A DNA stretch of 64,000 bases from Candidatus Methylobacter oryzae (GCF_003994235.2 NZ_RYFG02000106.1:1-64000), one strand, 5' to 3'. Positions 1 through 9,226 are shown, numbered from the stretch's first letter. Notes: a model not told the origin generated them from the letters alone. Program-made: numbers and translations.

Positions 1-90
1 TTCGTTTGAGCGGACGAGCCGCTCAACTCAGCTTTATACCCAAAGGGCATAAGTTTCGTTTGAGCGGACGAGCCGCTCAACTCAGCTTTA
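1..90 (-). repeat. Dispersed hairpin repeat, two tandem copies (first truncated)
   Basis: Two copies of a repeat of about 57 bp, one cut by the window edge (1-36) and one full (about 36-90). Each holds a perfect 8-bp inverted repeat, TTGAGCGG/CCGCTCAA, around a 5-base loop, plus a second imperfect one, TTATACCC/GGGCATAA. The last bases supply the TAA stop of the minus-strand permease at 88. Related copies lie near 12369, 34384, 54954 and 55815. The class is REP-like; I do not know a name for it. Confidence 0.85.
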
Positions 91-939
91 TTGCAATACA
101 AATTTAAGTCCGATTAACATCAGCACGCAAGCCAAAATCGGCCGTAAAATTTTTTCAGGAATTTTTGCGCTCAAGTGGCTGCCAATCCAGATGCCGGGTA
201 TAGAACCTACCAGCAAGCTGCCCAATAACATCAAGTCCACGTTGCCCAGGCTAAGATGCCCCAGCCCTGCGACAGCAGTGAGCGGGATTGCGTGAGCCAA
301 ATCAGTGCCGACAATTTTCAGCGTAGTCATTCTGGGATAAAGAAATAGCAGCGCGACAGTACCTAATGCACCGGCTCCTACGGACGACAACGTCACCAAT
401 ATGCCTAGTACTACGCCAATAAATACGGTTGCCGGGATTTGCAGGTGTTTGAATCGACCGGCATTTTCGGGATTGCTATGCTCGTCGTCAATAGGATTAA
501 GTTTTGCGGCCCGGCTTAATAGGATGCTTCGCACTATTAGCGCGGAAGCCGTTAACAGCAGCGCAACACCTAGAGTAAATGTTATCGCTCCGGTAGTTTC
601 CTTACCGACGTCCATTAAATGTTTGAGAACATACAAAGTTGCTAAAGCGGAAGGAATGCTGCCGAGGCCCAACCATCCGACGATTTTCCAATCGACTGAG
701 CTGTGCTTGTTATGGTGTACCCACACGCCGCCGGTTTTGGTAATGGCGGCAAACAGCAGGTCGGTACCGACTGCAACGGCCGGTTTGAAGCCAAACAAAA
801 AAACCAGTAATGGCGTCATCAGCGAGCCACCGCCTACACCGGTCAAGCCCACCAGCAGTCCTACAGAGAGACCGGAAAAAGTATATGCCCAATTCATAAA
901 AACCAACCCTTGTTTTAACGCGTCTAAAAAGCCGGCCAT
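88..939 (-). CDS. TSUP (TauE/SafE) family anion permease
   Basis: A 283-residue, strongly hydrophobic protein with about eight membrane segments. It shows the internal duplication typical of the sulfite exporter TauE/SafE family: a glycine-rich GLTGVGGGS loop near residue 32 is echoed by TLSSVGAGALG in the second half, and each is followed by a VGTDL motif. The family exports or imports sulfite, sulfoacetate and related anions across the inner membrane; the substrate cannot be read from sequence. The ATG at 939 is used; a second Met at residue 15 (MNWAYTF) is a possible start. The stop codon is supplied by the hairpin repeat at 1-90. The gene is separated from nfeD-qmcA and is probably transcribed alone. 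Confidence 0.9.
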   Translation of the reverse strand: MAGFLDALKQGLVFMNWAYTFSGLSVGLLVGLTGVGGGSLMTPLLVFLFGFKPAVAVGTDLLFAAITKTGGVWVHHNKHSSVDWKIVGWLGLGSIPSALATLYVLKHLMDVGKETTGAITFTLGVALLLTASALIVRSILLSRAAKLNPIDDEHSNPENAGRFKHLQIPATVFIGVVLGILVTLSSVGAGALGTVALLFLYPRMTTLKIVGTDLAHAIPLTAVAGLGHLSLGNVDLMLLGSLLVGSIPGIWIGSHLSAKIPEKILRPILACVLMLIGLKFVLQ

Positions 940-1017
940 TATAACAGGCGAGTAGTTCTATTTCCTTAACGCCCGCGGGTTTTAATGAGTATGCTCAAGG
1001 TATTTAAGGTTGGGTGG

Positions 1018-1461
1018 TTACTCGACTCTTTCCACATCAAACACGGTTCCGCGCACTGCAATGACTTTGACCCTGGTGTTAATGTCGCAATCTTGGCCGT
1101 GAACTTTCCAGATCGAATCGTCGACTTTTATTTTGCCTTCGCCGTTTTCTATCGGTTGGTACAGGTTGAAAACGCGGCCGATGTATTGTTGGCCGCGTTT
1201 ATTCAGCAAGGGATGGTCGGTTACGATTGGGTGTTTTTTGCCGTAAAGCTTCCAGAGCGTAATGAAGACAACCGACAGGACTGAGAAAATAGAAACCTGT
1301 AATTCGATGCCGACAGCCGGATTCAACAATAATAAGCAGCCTGTGACAAATCCTGACGCCGCCATCCACAGAAAGAAAAAACCGGGAGCCAGCAGTTCTA
1401 CCACTAGCAGAAGGAGGGCTAATACCCACCAGTTCCAAAAAACAATTTCCAGTTCAGCCAT
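1018..1461 (-). CDS. NfeD-family membrane protein (YbbJ-like)
   Basis: A 147-residue protein with two or three N-terminal membrane helices (about residues 8-70) followed by a soluble beta-rich tail (about 85-145), which in the family is an OB fold. Short NfeD proteins lack the ClpP-like protease domain of long NfeD and form a membrane partner of SPFH/stomatin proteins. The gene starts 11 bp after the stop of qmcA, so the two are one operon, as ybbJ-qmcA are in Escherichia coli. The likely role is membrane-microdomain organisation or quality control with QmcA. Confidence 0.9.
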   Translation of the reverse strand: MAELEIVFWNWWVLALLLLVVELLAPGFFFLWMAASGFVTGCLLLLNPAVGIELQVSIFSVLSVVFITLWKLYGKKHPIVTDHPLLNKRGQQYIGRVFNLYQPIENGEGKIKVDDSIWKVHGQDCDINTRVKVIAVRGTVFDVERVE

Positions 1462-1472
1462 GTCAGCCTTTC

Positions 1473-2393
1473 CTAGTGCCCTGTGCGGATATTGGACATG
1501 GCTTCTTTCGCCAATTCGCTAATGCCGCCGAGAGCGCCGATTACACTCGATGAATCCAGCGGCATAAAAACCAGTTTGCTATTGTTGGCGATGCCAATAT
1601 CTTTTAATGCCTCAATGTATTTTTGCGCGACAAAATAGTTGATGGCTTGGACGTCGCCTTTGCCGATCGCCTCCGAGACCATCAATGTTGCCCGGGCTTC
1701 AGCCTGAGCCAAGCGTTCCCGTGCATCGGCATCGCGGTAAGAGGCTTCCTTACGGCCTTCCGCTTCCAGAATGGCCGCTTGCTGCGCACCTTCCGCGCGT
1801 AAAATTTCGGATTGTCTTAAACCTTCGGCTTCAAGAATCGACGCGCGTTTTAAACGTTCGGCTTTCATTTGCCGGCCCATTGCTTCGACCAAGTCTTTGG
1901 GAGGGGCAATATCTTTGATTTCAACGCGAGTGACTTTGATGCCCCACGGTGTTGTCGCGTCGTCGACCACGGACAGCAATTTGGCATTGATGTCATCCCG
2001 TCGCGATAATAGTTCGTCCAGGTCCATCGAACCCATTACGGTACGAATATTGGTCATGACCAGGTTCAGGATGGCCAAGCCCAGTTGGCTGACTTCATAG
2101 GCGGCTTTGGCGGCATCCATAACCTGATAAAAGATGACTCCGTCGACGGTAACCATTGCGTTGTCCTTGGTGATAACTTCTTGTGACGGTACGTCCATGA
2201 CCTGTTCCATCATCACCATTTTTTTACCGATGCGATCAATAATGGGCACGATAATATTCAAACCGGGAGTCAGTGTATTCGTGTATTTGCCGAAGCGCTC
2301 AACGGTATATTCCATGCCCTGCGGAACCGACTTAACGCTCATAAATACCATCAACACAGCGAAAATTAACAATGCTAAAGCAAAACCACCCAT
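1473..2393 (-). CDS. qmcA: SPFH/stomatin-like protein QmcA
   Basis: A 306-residue SPFH (band 7) protein. One N-terminal membrane helix (about 2-19) is followed by the band-7 domain (about 20-185, with [16 protein letters not shown] at its start) and a long charged coiled coil (about 185-245) built on repeats of the EAEG type. The C-terminus is glycine and serine rich. These proteins form large ring-like oligomers on the inner membrane and interact with FtsH/HflKC and NfeD partners. The start at 2393 has a strong AAGGGGG ribosome site. It is the first gene of the qmcA-nfeD operon; tesA and ybbAP lie a few kilobases away, as in E. coli. Confidence 0.93.
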   Translation of the reverse strand: MGGFALALLIFAVLMVFMSVKSVPQGMEYTVERFGKYTNTLTPGLNIIVPIIDRIGKKMVMMEQVMDVPSQEVITKDNAMVTVDGVIFYQVMDAAKAAYEVSQLGLAILNLVMTNIRTVMGSMDLDELLSRRDDINAKLLSVVDDATTPWGIKVTRVEIKDIAPPKDLVEAMGRQMKAERLKRASILEAEGLRQSEILRAEGAQQAAILEAEGRKEASYRDADARERLAQAEARATLMVSEAIGKGDVQAINYFVAQKYIEALKDIGIANNSKLVFMPLDSSSVIGALGGISELAKEAMSNIRTGH

Positions 2394-2608
2394 AGAGCCC
2401 CCTTATCTTTGTTATTTGAAAAACTCAGTAGTGAAGAGTTTTTGATGTAGGGTACGTCAAGTGTCAGCTGACAGAAACATGCGGTGCCAACAATTCGGAC
2501 CCTGATAAAGTAAAACCGTTAAAATAACATGACGGCGTGTTGCAAACAGCCGTTCAACTAATAATAATATAAAACTATCTAAATGTAAGTTAACGAGAAA
2601 TTATAATC

Positions 2609-2908
2609 ATGATAAACGCCGCTTTTCATACAGGGGTCTGGACCCTGATTTTTTTTGTTGTCGGAATGATTAATCCGAAATGGCCTTTATTCTTTATGAA
2701 AAAGCCGGATAGATTTTTGATTTTGATTATATCAACCGTCTTGTTTATGGTCTCGGCTACACTTTTCGGCGAAGGCAACCGGCGTAAAGCTTTAGAGGAA
2801 CAGGCTACCAAAGAAGCCGTATCCAAAATCCTGACGCCATCTTCGGCTCCTGTTCCTGTGCCGGTACCTGAGACCCCGGCAGTTAAACCCGGTTCTTCGA
2901 CTAAATAA
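2609..2908 (+). CDS. Small two-helix membrane protein of unknown function
   Basis: A 99-residue protein with two predicted membrane helices (about 8-22 and 35-54) joined by a short loop (MINPKWPLFFMKKPDRF), and a Pro/Ala/Val-rich C-terminal tail after a charged stretch. I do not recognise a domain. The ATG at 2609 has only a weak upstream ribosome site (CGAGAAA). The reading frame stays open after its TAA stop directly into the next gene, so the two genes share a frame and were probably transcribed together. Its hydrophobicity pattern supports it as real. Confidence 0.6.
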   Translation: MINAAFHTGVWTLIFFVVGMINPKWPLFFMKKPDRFLILIISTVLFMVSATLFGEGNRRKALEEQATKEAVSKILTPSSAPVPVPVPETPAVKPGSSTK

Positions 2909-2965
2909 TCAGGAACGTCGAGCCTGAACACTTTATGCAAAGCGCTTGCCGCGCAAGCGCTGGGC

Positions 2966-3661
2966 TTGACGTTTACGATGGTCCTGGCCTGGGCGTCTCC
3001 CCTGCTGTTTCACGGCGTATTAAGGTTGGTGTTGATACAAGGCATTGCGGCGGCTTTGTGGTCCGTTGTGTTACGCCAGCCTTACTGGTGGATTCCAATA
3101 CATTTATTGTTCTTGCCGCTGGCAATTGCGATGCTCGCCTTGCAACTGCCTTCCTGGTTGTATTTGTCAGCTATGTTGCTGTTGGCGTTGGTATTTTGGG
3201 GAACGGTCAAAGGCGACGTGCCGTTGTTTTTGTCTTCCCATGCAGTGGCCGATGCGTTGGCCGCCATGGTTGAGCGGGAAAATGCCGCAGCCTTTGCCGA
3301 TCTTGGCGCGGGTGTCGGTTCGGTTGCTGTGCCGCTGGCGGAGCGCCATCCGGTGATGAAGGTTGAAGCCTGGGAACGTGCGCCGTTACCGTGGTTGATT
3401 CTCGCCTGGCGCAGCCGCGGGCTGGCGAATGTTGCGGTAAATCGCGCCAACTTATGGGACAGTGATCTTGCCGGCTACAATGTGGTGTTTGTTTTCCTTT
3501 CGCCGGCAGTCATGGTCGAGTTGGGTGATAAAGTCAGGCGAGAAATGCGCCCCGGCAGTTTGTTTATCTCTTCATCCTTTCCGGTACCGGACTGGCCGCC
3601 GGAGTCGGTGTTACAAATTGCAGACAGGCGCGGAACTCGGCTATTTTGTTACCGGATCTGA
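2966..3661 (+). CDS. Membrane-anchored class I SAM-dependent methyltransferase-like protein
   Basis: About 231 residues. The first 75 residues form three or so membrane helices, and the rest carries a Rossmann-type SAM-binding motif, DLGAGVGSVAV (about residues 99-109), followed by an acidic position in VEAWERAP as expected after motif I. Class I methyltransferases normally lack such a membrane anchor. The start is uncertain: TTG at 2966 and ATG at 2978 are candidates, but the frame is open back to the previous gene's TAA at 2908, and AGGA at 2911-2914 would suit a CTG start at 2924. The substrate is unknown. A long inverted repeat (3707-3751) follows and probably ends transcription. Confidence 0.7.
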   Translation: MTFTMVLAWASPLLFHGVLRLVLIQGIAAALWSVVLRQPYWWIPIHLLFLPLAIAMLALQLPSWLYLSAMLLLALVFWGTVKGDVPLFLSSHAVADALAAMVERENAAAFADLGAGVGSVAVPLAERHPVMKVEAWERAPLPWLILAWRSRGLANVAVNRANLWDSDLAGYNVVFVFLSPAVMVELGDKVRREMRPGSLFISSSFPVPDWPPESVLQIADRRGTRLFCYRI

Positions 3662-3706
3662 GCGGTTCATGATCCGCAATATTTCGTACAATTAAGATTT
3701 TTTATT

Positions 3707-3751
3707 CACCACGAAGACACGAAGAGTTTATTTCTTCGTGTCTTCGTGGTG
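3707..3751. terminator. Long perfect inverted repeat between convergent genes
   Basis: A 19-bp perfect inverted repeat (left arm 3707-3725, right arm 3733-3751; one further T-A pair outside) with the core CACGAAGACACGAAGA. It sits between two convergent genes and could act as a bidirectional terminator. The same core recurs in the inverted repeat at 6469-6601 and partly at 19881-19898, so it is also a dispersed repeat. Confidence 0.7.
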
Positions 3752-3783
3752 ATAGCTTTTAAGCATTTACCTGATATAGCCTT

Positions 3784-4530
3784 TCAGGATTTCAGGTACC
3801 TCCACCAAAACCAGCTACGCACATGCAAGTAATTGCGTATCGGCGTTTTGACCAGCAACAGCAATAAGCCAATCGAGTACAAACACCAAACCGCCGCCCA
3901 TTCGTTGGGGTTGCTGGTGGTCAGCCACGCCAGCAGCGGCCCGGTAATAATATGATAAGTCGTCATTTTCCAGGAACCGTAAAAAATAGGCATCACGAAT
4001 GCCGCGACAACATACATATTGAACAGCACCAGATTGGCAGTCGCGGGTATCTCCCAGGCAATATGCCAGTCGCCGGAAATAGAGCAAATCCGCCTGCCGC
4101 AAAACGGTACGTTGAACGACTCGGCATATTGGCTGAACAGGATAAACCGGGTTTTAACCTCGTAGCAGAACGGCGCCCATTCGAACGGATACAGCCGTAT
4201 CAGCAAGCAAACCGTGGTTACCAGGCAGATGAAGTAAACCGATGCGGAAATCTTGTCCCTGATTTTTTCGGGAATAAAATACATCGATACCGCGTTTACA
4301 AAAAACGGCTGGAACGCGATATGGATATAACCCAACAAGGTGGCCACCTGATTGCCGGGATTGCTGCAATCGTCGATTACCGTATAGGTATAGGCCTGTA
4401 AGGCTTCCATTAATGAGAAGAAGCCCAACGCATAACAAAGCGGGGCAGGTTCTTTTTTATAATAAAAATAAGCGGTGCTCGATAATCCGATAGTCGCTAG
4501 TACAGTCGAGGCTTCCCCACTCCAGCACAT
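3784..4530 (-). CDS. Multi-pass membrane protein with MCWS N-terminus (DUF5765-like)
   Basis: A 248-residue integral membrane protein with about seven hydrophobic segments. It begins with MCWSGEAS, a start characteristic of a family of uncharacterised bacterial membrane proteins that I recall as DUF5765 (from memory, unchecked). Several conserved-looking polar residues lie in or near helices (E43 in MEALQAYTY, H70 in YIHIAFQPFF, N79), a layout seen in seven-helix sensors or small-molecule binders. Function unknown. It is convergent with the methyltransferase and has no obvious operon partner; the GlcG-like gene begins 110 bp upstream on the same strand. Confidence 0.65.
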   Translation of the reverse strand: MCWSGEASTVLATIGLSSTAYFYYKKEPAPLCYALGFFSLMEALQAYTYTVIDDCSNPGNQVATLLGYIHIAFQPFFVNAVSMYFIPEKIRDKISASVYFICLVTTVCLLIRLYPFEWAPFCYEVKTRFILFSQYAESFNVPFCGRRICSISGDWHIAWEIPATANLVLFNMYVVAAFVMPIFYGSWKMTTYHIITGPLLAWLTTSNPNEWAAVWCLYSIGLLLLLVKTPIRNYLHVRSWFWWRYLKS

Positions 4531-4640
4531 AGGTTTTCCATTAATTTGTTAAGTCCGGATACGCTATCCGGACTGTTTGGCTTTGGATTATTCCCGTTAT
4601 CGCAGGGAATAGGTTTATAGGTGAAATTCGGCTTGTAATC

Positions 4641-5069
4641 TCAAACCCCGGCTATAAAACCCACCGCCTCAATACCGGCAATCGCGCAACGCTCGTCCTG
4701 GTCGGAAATGTCGCCGCTGATGCCGACTGCGCCGATGACATTGTTTTTCGTGTCGCGGATCAGCACGCCGCCCGGAACCGGCATTATTTTTCCATCCGCC
4801 ATATTCAGTAAGGCGTTCATAAAATCGGGTCTGTCCACGGCTACGTTCGCCAGACTGCGCGACGATATGCCCATGCTGACAGCTCCCCAAGCTTTTGCAG
4901 TCGCAATCTGCTCCCTGATCACTGTCGCGCCGTCTTCCCGTTGCATGGCTTTTAAATGTCCTGCCGCATCCAAAACCACCACGGTAATAGGCGCCATGTT
5001 GAGCTTGCGCGCTTTATTGGTTGCGGTATTGATAATCAGATTGGCTTTTTCAAGTGTTAATGATTTCAT
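4641..5069 (-). CDS. GlcG/HbpS-family heme-binding-like protein
   Basis: A 142-residue protein of the GlcG/HbpS (DUF336) family. It carries the usual central segment VVVLDAAGHLKAMQREDGA and the PVPGGVLIRD and GAVGISGD motifs of the fold. Family members bind heme, cobalamin-like molecules or organic acids and often sit beside redox enzymes; some have signal peptides, but this one has none and is probably cytoplasmic. The length is normal. It lies 29 bp downstream of tesA on the same strand and may be cotranscribed. Its exact ligand cannot be told. Confidence 0.88.
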   Translation of the reverse strand: MKSLTLEKANLIINTATNKARKLNMAPITVVVLDAAGHLKAMQREDGATVIREQIATAKAWGAVSMGISSRSLANVAVDRPDFMNALLNMADGKIMPVPGGVLIRDTKNNVIGAVGISGDISDQDERCAIAGIEAVGFIAGV

Positions 5070-5098
5070 TTAGGGATCTCTTCCTGTTGATGTTATTG

Positions 5099-5701
5099 TT
5101 ATTTTAATAGAGGGAGCAATTGAGGCCATACTTTATCGGCAATGAACGGCTGGCCTTTGGCATTCGGATGCACGCGGTCCGCTTGCATCATATCCTCGTT
5201 CAGTGCGACATCTTCCATGATAAAAGGTACATACGGAATTCCCAGCTCCTTAGCTAGCTGCGGATAAATATTGAAAAAAAGATCGGTATAACGCTTGCCG
5301 TAACTGGGCGGAATTTTCATGCCCAGCAACAATGTCTTGGCTCCGGCTCGTTGCGACCTGTAGGCTATTTCGGCAAGATTATTTTTTATTAATGCCGGCG
5401 ATAAACCGCGCAAGCCGTCGTTAGCGCCCAGCTCAATAATGACGACATCGGGTTTATGCAAGGTTAAGGCCCGGTCGATACGCGCCAAACCGCCGGCCGT
5501 AGTATCGCCGCTGATACTTTCATTGTTAATAACATAATTGAGGCTTTTCTCGTTCAGTTTTTGCTGCAATAAGGCCACCCAGCCTTGCGAGACTTCAATT
5601 CCATAACCGGCGCTGATACTATCTCCCAAAACGACAATGGATTTGGCCGTAGCGGCCATCGATACTAACGAGATTATCATCGCAAATACAAATTTGATCA
5701 T
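5099..5701 (-). CDS. tesA: Periplasmic GDSL arylesterase/thioesterase TesA
   Basis: A 200-residue GDSL/SGNH hydrolase with an N-terminal signal peptide (about residues 1-19, ending TAKS). All four SGNH blocks are present: GDSIS with nucleophile Ser28, the block II glycine in SGDTTAGG, GAND in block III, and D175-x-x-H178 in block V. E. coli TesA is a multifunctional lysophospholipase, thioesterase and arylesterase of the periplasm. The ATG at 5701 is 1 bp from the divergent ybbA start, the same head-to-head layout as tesA/ybbA in E. coli, so the promoters must lie within the neighbouring coding sequences. Confidence 0.93.
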   Translation of the reverse strand: MIKFVFAMIISLVSMAATAKSIVVLGDSISAGYGIEVSQGWVALLQQKLNEKSLNYVINNESISGDTTAGGLARIDRALTLHKPDVVIIELGANDGLRGLSPALIKNNLAEIAYRSQRAGAKTLLLGMKIPPSYGKRYTDLFFNIYPQLAKELGIPYVPFIMEDVALNEDMMQADRVHPNAKGQPFIADKVWPQLLPLLK

Positions 5702-5702
5702 T

Positions 5703-6440
5703 ATGCAAACTCAGCCATTAAACAATGTTGACCGCGCCTGCTCACGGCAGACTGGCGGCATACCTACCGTCCCAGGTATTGTAACAACGGAAAACCTGAG
5801 CAAATCGGTTGTCACATCCGACGGAATATTACATATCTTGTCATCCATAGATTTGATAATCAAATCCGGTGAAAGTATAGCCATAGTCGGCGAATCCGGT
5901 TCAGGCAAATCCACGTTAATCGGCCTGTTGGCCGGCCTGGATACACCGACCTCAGGCAATGTCAGTTTGAACGGCAAATTATTAACCGCAATGGACGAAG
6001 ACGGCAGGGCGGCGATGCGCAATGAGCTGGTAGGTTTTGTGTTTCAAGCCTTTCAATTGCTGCCGGGATTGACCGCGCTGGAAAATGTGATGTTGCCGTT
6101 GGAATTAAGCGGCGACAAAAACGCTAAAGCTTCAGCGGCCGCGTTATTGGACAGAGTCGGCTTGTCGCATCGTTTATCGCATACGCCCCAGAAATTGTCA
6201 GGCGGCGAGCAGCAGCGCGTAGCCTTGGCCCGAGCCTTTGTAACCAAGCCGGCGATTTTGTTTGCCGACGAGCCGACCGGCAATCTGGACAGTAAAACCG
6301 GCGCTCATATTATCGACTTGCTGTTCGAGCTTAATTTGGAAAACAAGACGACATTAATTTTGGTCACGCACGACCAGGCGTTGGCGGCGCGCTGTCAACG
6401 CACGATTAGATTGGATTCCGGACGTATAGTAGAGAGCTGA
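5703..6440 (+). CDS. ybbA: ABC transporter ATP-binding protein YbbA
   Basis: A LolD/MacB-type ABC ATPase of 245 residues from the ATG at 5703. Walker A (GESGSGKST, 63-71), a Q-loop (VFQAFQLLPGLT), the LSGGEQQR signature, Walker B (ILFADEPTGNLD) and a switch His (VTHDQ) are all visible. The frame extends upstream to 5637, but that would overlap tesA by 65 bp; 5703 gives a tail of about 27 residues before the ATPase core. It pairs with the large FtsX-like permease YbbP downstream. The YbbAP/TesA set is thought to handle extraction of hydrophobic molecules at the inner membrane. Confidence 0.9.
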   Translation: MQTQPLNNVDRACSRQTGGIPTVPGIVTTENLSKSVVTSDGILHILSSIDLIIKSGESIAIVGESGSGKSTLIGLLAGLDTPTSGNVSLNGKLLTAMDEDGRAAMRNELVGFVFQAFQLLPGLTALENVMLPLELSGDKNAKASAAALLDRVGLSHRLSHTPQKLSGGEQQRVALARAFVTKPAILFADEPTGNLDSKTGAHIIDLLFELNLENKTTLILVTHDQALAARCQRTIRLDSGRIVES

Positions 6441-6468
6441 TGTTGCTCACGTCCAATGAAAAAGCATA

Positions 6469-6601
6469 GTCCACGAAAAACACGAAAAGTATCTATAGCA
6501 CAATTTGTTCGACTACTCTCCTTTTGGATAGCAATTGAAGCCGATTGGTAACTCCCGGCCTCATTATTGATTTTTTCGTGGCTTTCGTGTTTTTCGTGGA
6601 C
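6469..6601. repeat. Separated inverted repeat (CACGAA core) between ybbA and ybbP
   Basis: A 19-bp perfect inverted repeat with arms at 6469-6487 (GTCCACGAAAAACACGAAA) and 6583-6601, separated by 95 bp. The core resembles the arms at 3707-3751. It fills the gap between ybbA and ybbP, so it may form a large stem-loop in the operon mRNA or be a mobile-type repeat inserted in the operon. Confidence 0.65.
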
Positions 6602-6631
6602 ATTATCAATATTAATTTTGTGGATACTCTT

Positions 6632-9109
6632 ATGACTCGTTTCAATTTAGCCTTGCGCTTATTATGGCGCGACAGCCGTTCCGGCGAATTGACGATACTG
6701 ACGCTGGCTTTGATTATTGCGGTCACCAGCTCGACCGCCATATCGCTGTTTGCCGATCGTTTGCAACGTACGATGGCGACTCAGGCGGCGGAATTTATGG
6801 CAGCCGATTTGGTGATCTCAAGCCCGGCCACGATTGCTAGTGAATGGCTGTCTAAAGCCACACAGCTGAATCTTGCTCAAGCCCAGGCGGTCGAATTTTC
6901 CAGCGTATTGATTGAGCATGACGAGTTGTTACTGGCGGGCGTTAAAGCGGTCAGTTCCGCGTATCCGTTGCGCGGCTTTTTAAAAACCGATGCGGCACCC
7001 ACTGAAACCGTTCATCATTCCGGTCCAAAGCCGGGAACAGCTTGGGTTGATAAGCGAGTTTTATCGGCGCTTAAACTTAAGCTCGGCGATGCGCTGCATG
7101 TCGGCGAAAAACAGCTCACCATCGGCAATATCATTACTTACGAACCTGACAAGCGCAGTGATTTTTACAGTTTTTCACCGCGCGTAATGATTAATGCGGA
7201 CGACTTGCAGGCGACCGAGGTAGTGCAGCCTGGCAGCCGCGTGCATTATTTTTTTCAATTCAGCGGCGACACCAAAGCGCTAAGCGAATTCAATCATTGG
7301 CTGAAACCGCAACTGAATCCGTCCCAACGCATCATGGATATACATGACGACCGTCCGGAGCTGGGCTCGGCGTTGGAGCGCGCGGAACGTTATCTCGGAC
7401 TCTCCAGCATTATCGTCATTTTAATTGCCGGCGTAGCGATTGCGATGGCGACGCGGCGTTATACCGAACGGCACTTTAACTCCACCGCGATATTGCGTTG
7501 CCTCGGCTGCAAACAGCGCGAAATTCTCTGGCTTTACGGCAGCCAGTTTGTGGTATTGGGTTTATTGGCCAGTACGATAGGTTTGCTGCTGGGCTGGTTT
7601 GCGCAGGAAGCATTGTTCCGTTTATTAAGATCGTTATTGCCTCAACAGGTTGCCGCTCCCAGCATGTTGGCGGTGTTTTTCGGCTTCATTATCGGCATGG
7701 CAACTTTGTCGGGGTTTGCGCTGCCGCCGTTATTGCGTCTTAAAAAAGTCTCGCCGCTGAAAGTATTGCGCCGCGAGCTTGAACCTTTGCCGAGCAGCGC
7801 ATGGCTGATTTACAGTCTGGCGGTCGGTATTGTCGGCGTACTGATCTGGCGTTATACCGGTGATCTTAAAATGACCGCGACTATTCTCGGTGCCGGCTTG
7901 GCGTCTTTGTTGGTACTCGGATTGCTGGTTAATGTATCGCTGAGGCTTAGCCGGAGATTGTTACCGCATCTTGGCCTGACCTGGCGTTTCGGTTTGCAGG
8001 GTTTGCTAAAAAACAGCCGGGGCAGTGTCAGTCAAATACTGGCTTTTAGCATCACGTTGGTGGCGATGGTGCTCAGTTTTATTGTGCGTACCGATTTAAT
8101 CAACGACTGGCACAAACAGTTGCCTGCTAACGCGCCCAATTATTTTGCATTGAACATTTTTCCCGATCAGCAACAAAATTTTCAGCAAGACTTGCAACAG
8201 CAACAAATCGACGGCAGCCGGTTTTATCCGGTAGTCAGGGGGCGGCTGGTTACGATTAATAATACGCCGGTGCAGCAAATCGTCAGTAAGGACTCTCAAG
8301 GCGAAAACGCCACGCATCGAGAGCTCAGTTTAACGTGGTCGAAAGAGCTGCCCGTGGATAATAAAATCACTGCCGGGAGCTGGTGGCCCGATGCTCAGGC
8401 CGGTCAGGTTTCCGTAGAGCAGAAATTGGCTAAAAGCTTGAAGGTCAAATTGGGCGATTCGTTAACCTTTACCGTCGGCAGTCAACAATTTACAGCTACG
8501 GTGGCCAGCATCCGCGAACTCCGGTGGGATACGATGAGGCCGAATTTTTACATGATTTTTTCGCCCGGTACGCTTGACGCTTTTCCCAGCACGTTCATCA
8601 CCAGCTTTTATTTGCCGGAAAACCGGAAGGATTTTTTAAACGCATTGGTAAAACAATATCCCAGCACGACGCTTTTGGAAGTCGATTTAATTTTGCGCCA
8701 ACTTCAAACGATACTGAGCCAGTTGACCGAGGCGATCAATTATCTGTTGTATTTTGCGTTAATGGCCGGTTTTACAGTGCTGTTCGCCGCTGTTCATACA
8801 ACGCTGGATAGCCGTATTCACGAGGGCGCATTGATGAGAACGCTGGGTGCGAATCGTGCATTTTTGCGGAATACGCACATTATTGAATTTACGCTGCTCG
8901 GCCTGATTGCCGGCCTGCTGGCGGTCGTTATCTCGGAAGCGGTGATCTATGCTTTGTACACCTACGTCATGCATATGGAATATAAGGCTAATTTTTATTT
9001 ATGGTTTTATGTGCCGCTAACCGGTGCATTATTCGTGGGTTTGGCGGGCTGTTGGGGGGTAAGAAACGTAGTGAATAAATCCCCTCTCGAGGTTTTAAGA
9101 GAGCTATAA
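6632..9109 (+). CDS. ybbP: FtsX-like ABC permease YbbP
   Basis: An 825-residue permease from the ATG at 6632 (MTRFNLALRLLWRDSRSGEL). There is one N-terminal helix, a large periplasmic domain (about 45-255), a first FtsX block with three helices (about 255-390), a central pair of helices, a second periplasmic domain (about 490-690) and a C-terminal FtsX block (about 700-825). This matches the YbbP/LolE-like architecture in domain order and length. The frame is open upstream to 6545, but that stretch is the inverted repeat, so 6632 is preferred. It works with YbbA. The ribosome site is weak. Confidence 0.9.
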   Translation: MTRFNLALRLLWRDSRSGELTILTLALIIAVTSSTAISLFADRLQRTMATQAAEFMAADLVISSPATIASEWLSKATQLNLAQAQAVEFSSVLIEHDELLLAGVKAVSSAYPLRGFLKTDAAPTETVHHSGPKPGTAWVDKRVLSALKLKLGDALHVGEKQLTIGNIITYEPDKRSDFYSFSPRVMINADDLQATEVVQPGSRVHYFFQFSGDTKALSEFNHWLKPQLNPSQRIMDIHDDRPELGSALERAERYLGLSSIIVILIAGVAIAMATRRYTERHFNSTAILRCLGCKQREILWLYGSQFVVLGLLASTIGLLLGWFAQEALFRLLRSLLPQQVAAPSMLAVFFGFIIGMATLSGFALPPLLRLKKVSPLKVLRRELEPLPSSAWLIYSLAVGIVGVLIWRYTGDLKMTATILGAGLASLLVLGLLVNVSLRLSRRLLPHLGLTWRFGLQGLLKNSRGSVSQILAFSITLVAMVLSFIVRTDLINDWHKQLPANAPNYFALNIFPDQQQNFQQDLQQQQIDGSRFYPVVRGRLVTINNTPVQQIVSKDSQGENATHRELSLTWSKELPVDNKITAGSWWPDAQAGQVSVEQKLAKSLKVKLGDSLTFTVGSQQFTATVASIRELRWDTMRPNFYMIFSPGTLDAFPSTFITSFYLPENRKDFLNALVKQYPSTTLLEVDLILRQLQTILSQLTEAINYLLYFALMAGFTVLFAAVHTTLDSRIHEGALMRTLGANRAFLRNTHIIEFTLLGLIAGLLAVVISEAVIYALYTYVMHMEYKANFYLWFYVPLTGALFVGLAGCWGVRNVVNKSPLEVLREL

Positions 9110-9201
9110 TTTTAAGGCCTTACGGACTTGTCAATACTGTCGGTATTGAACTCCACATCATCAACGTTTTTTGTAAAATTACAAAAGATTAGAGTTTCAT
9201 G

Positions 9202-9226
9202 ACGTTCATATCTGATTCATGAACGT
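9202..9226. promoter_or_regulatory. Small inverted repeat upstream of lipoprotein gene
   Basis: An 8-bp inverted repeat, ACGTTCAT (9202-9209) and ATGAACGT (9219-9226), 43 bp before the start of the glycine-zipper lipoprotein gene. It could be an operator or an mRNA hairpin; nothing else identifies it. Confidence 0.3.
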
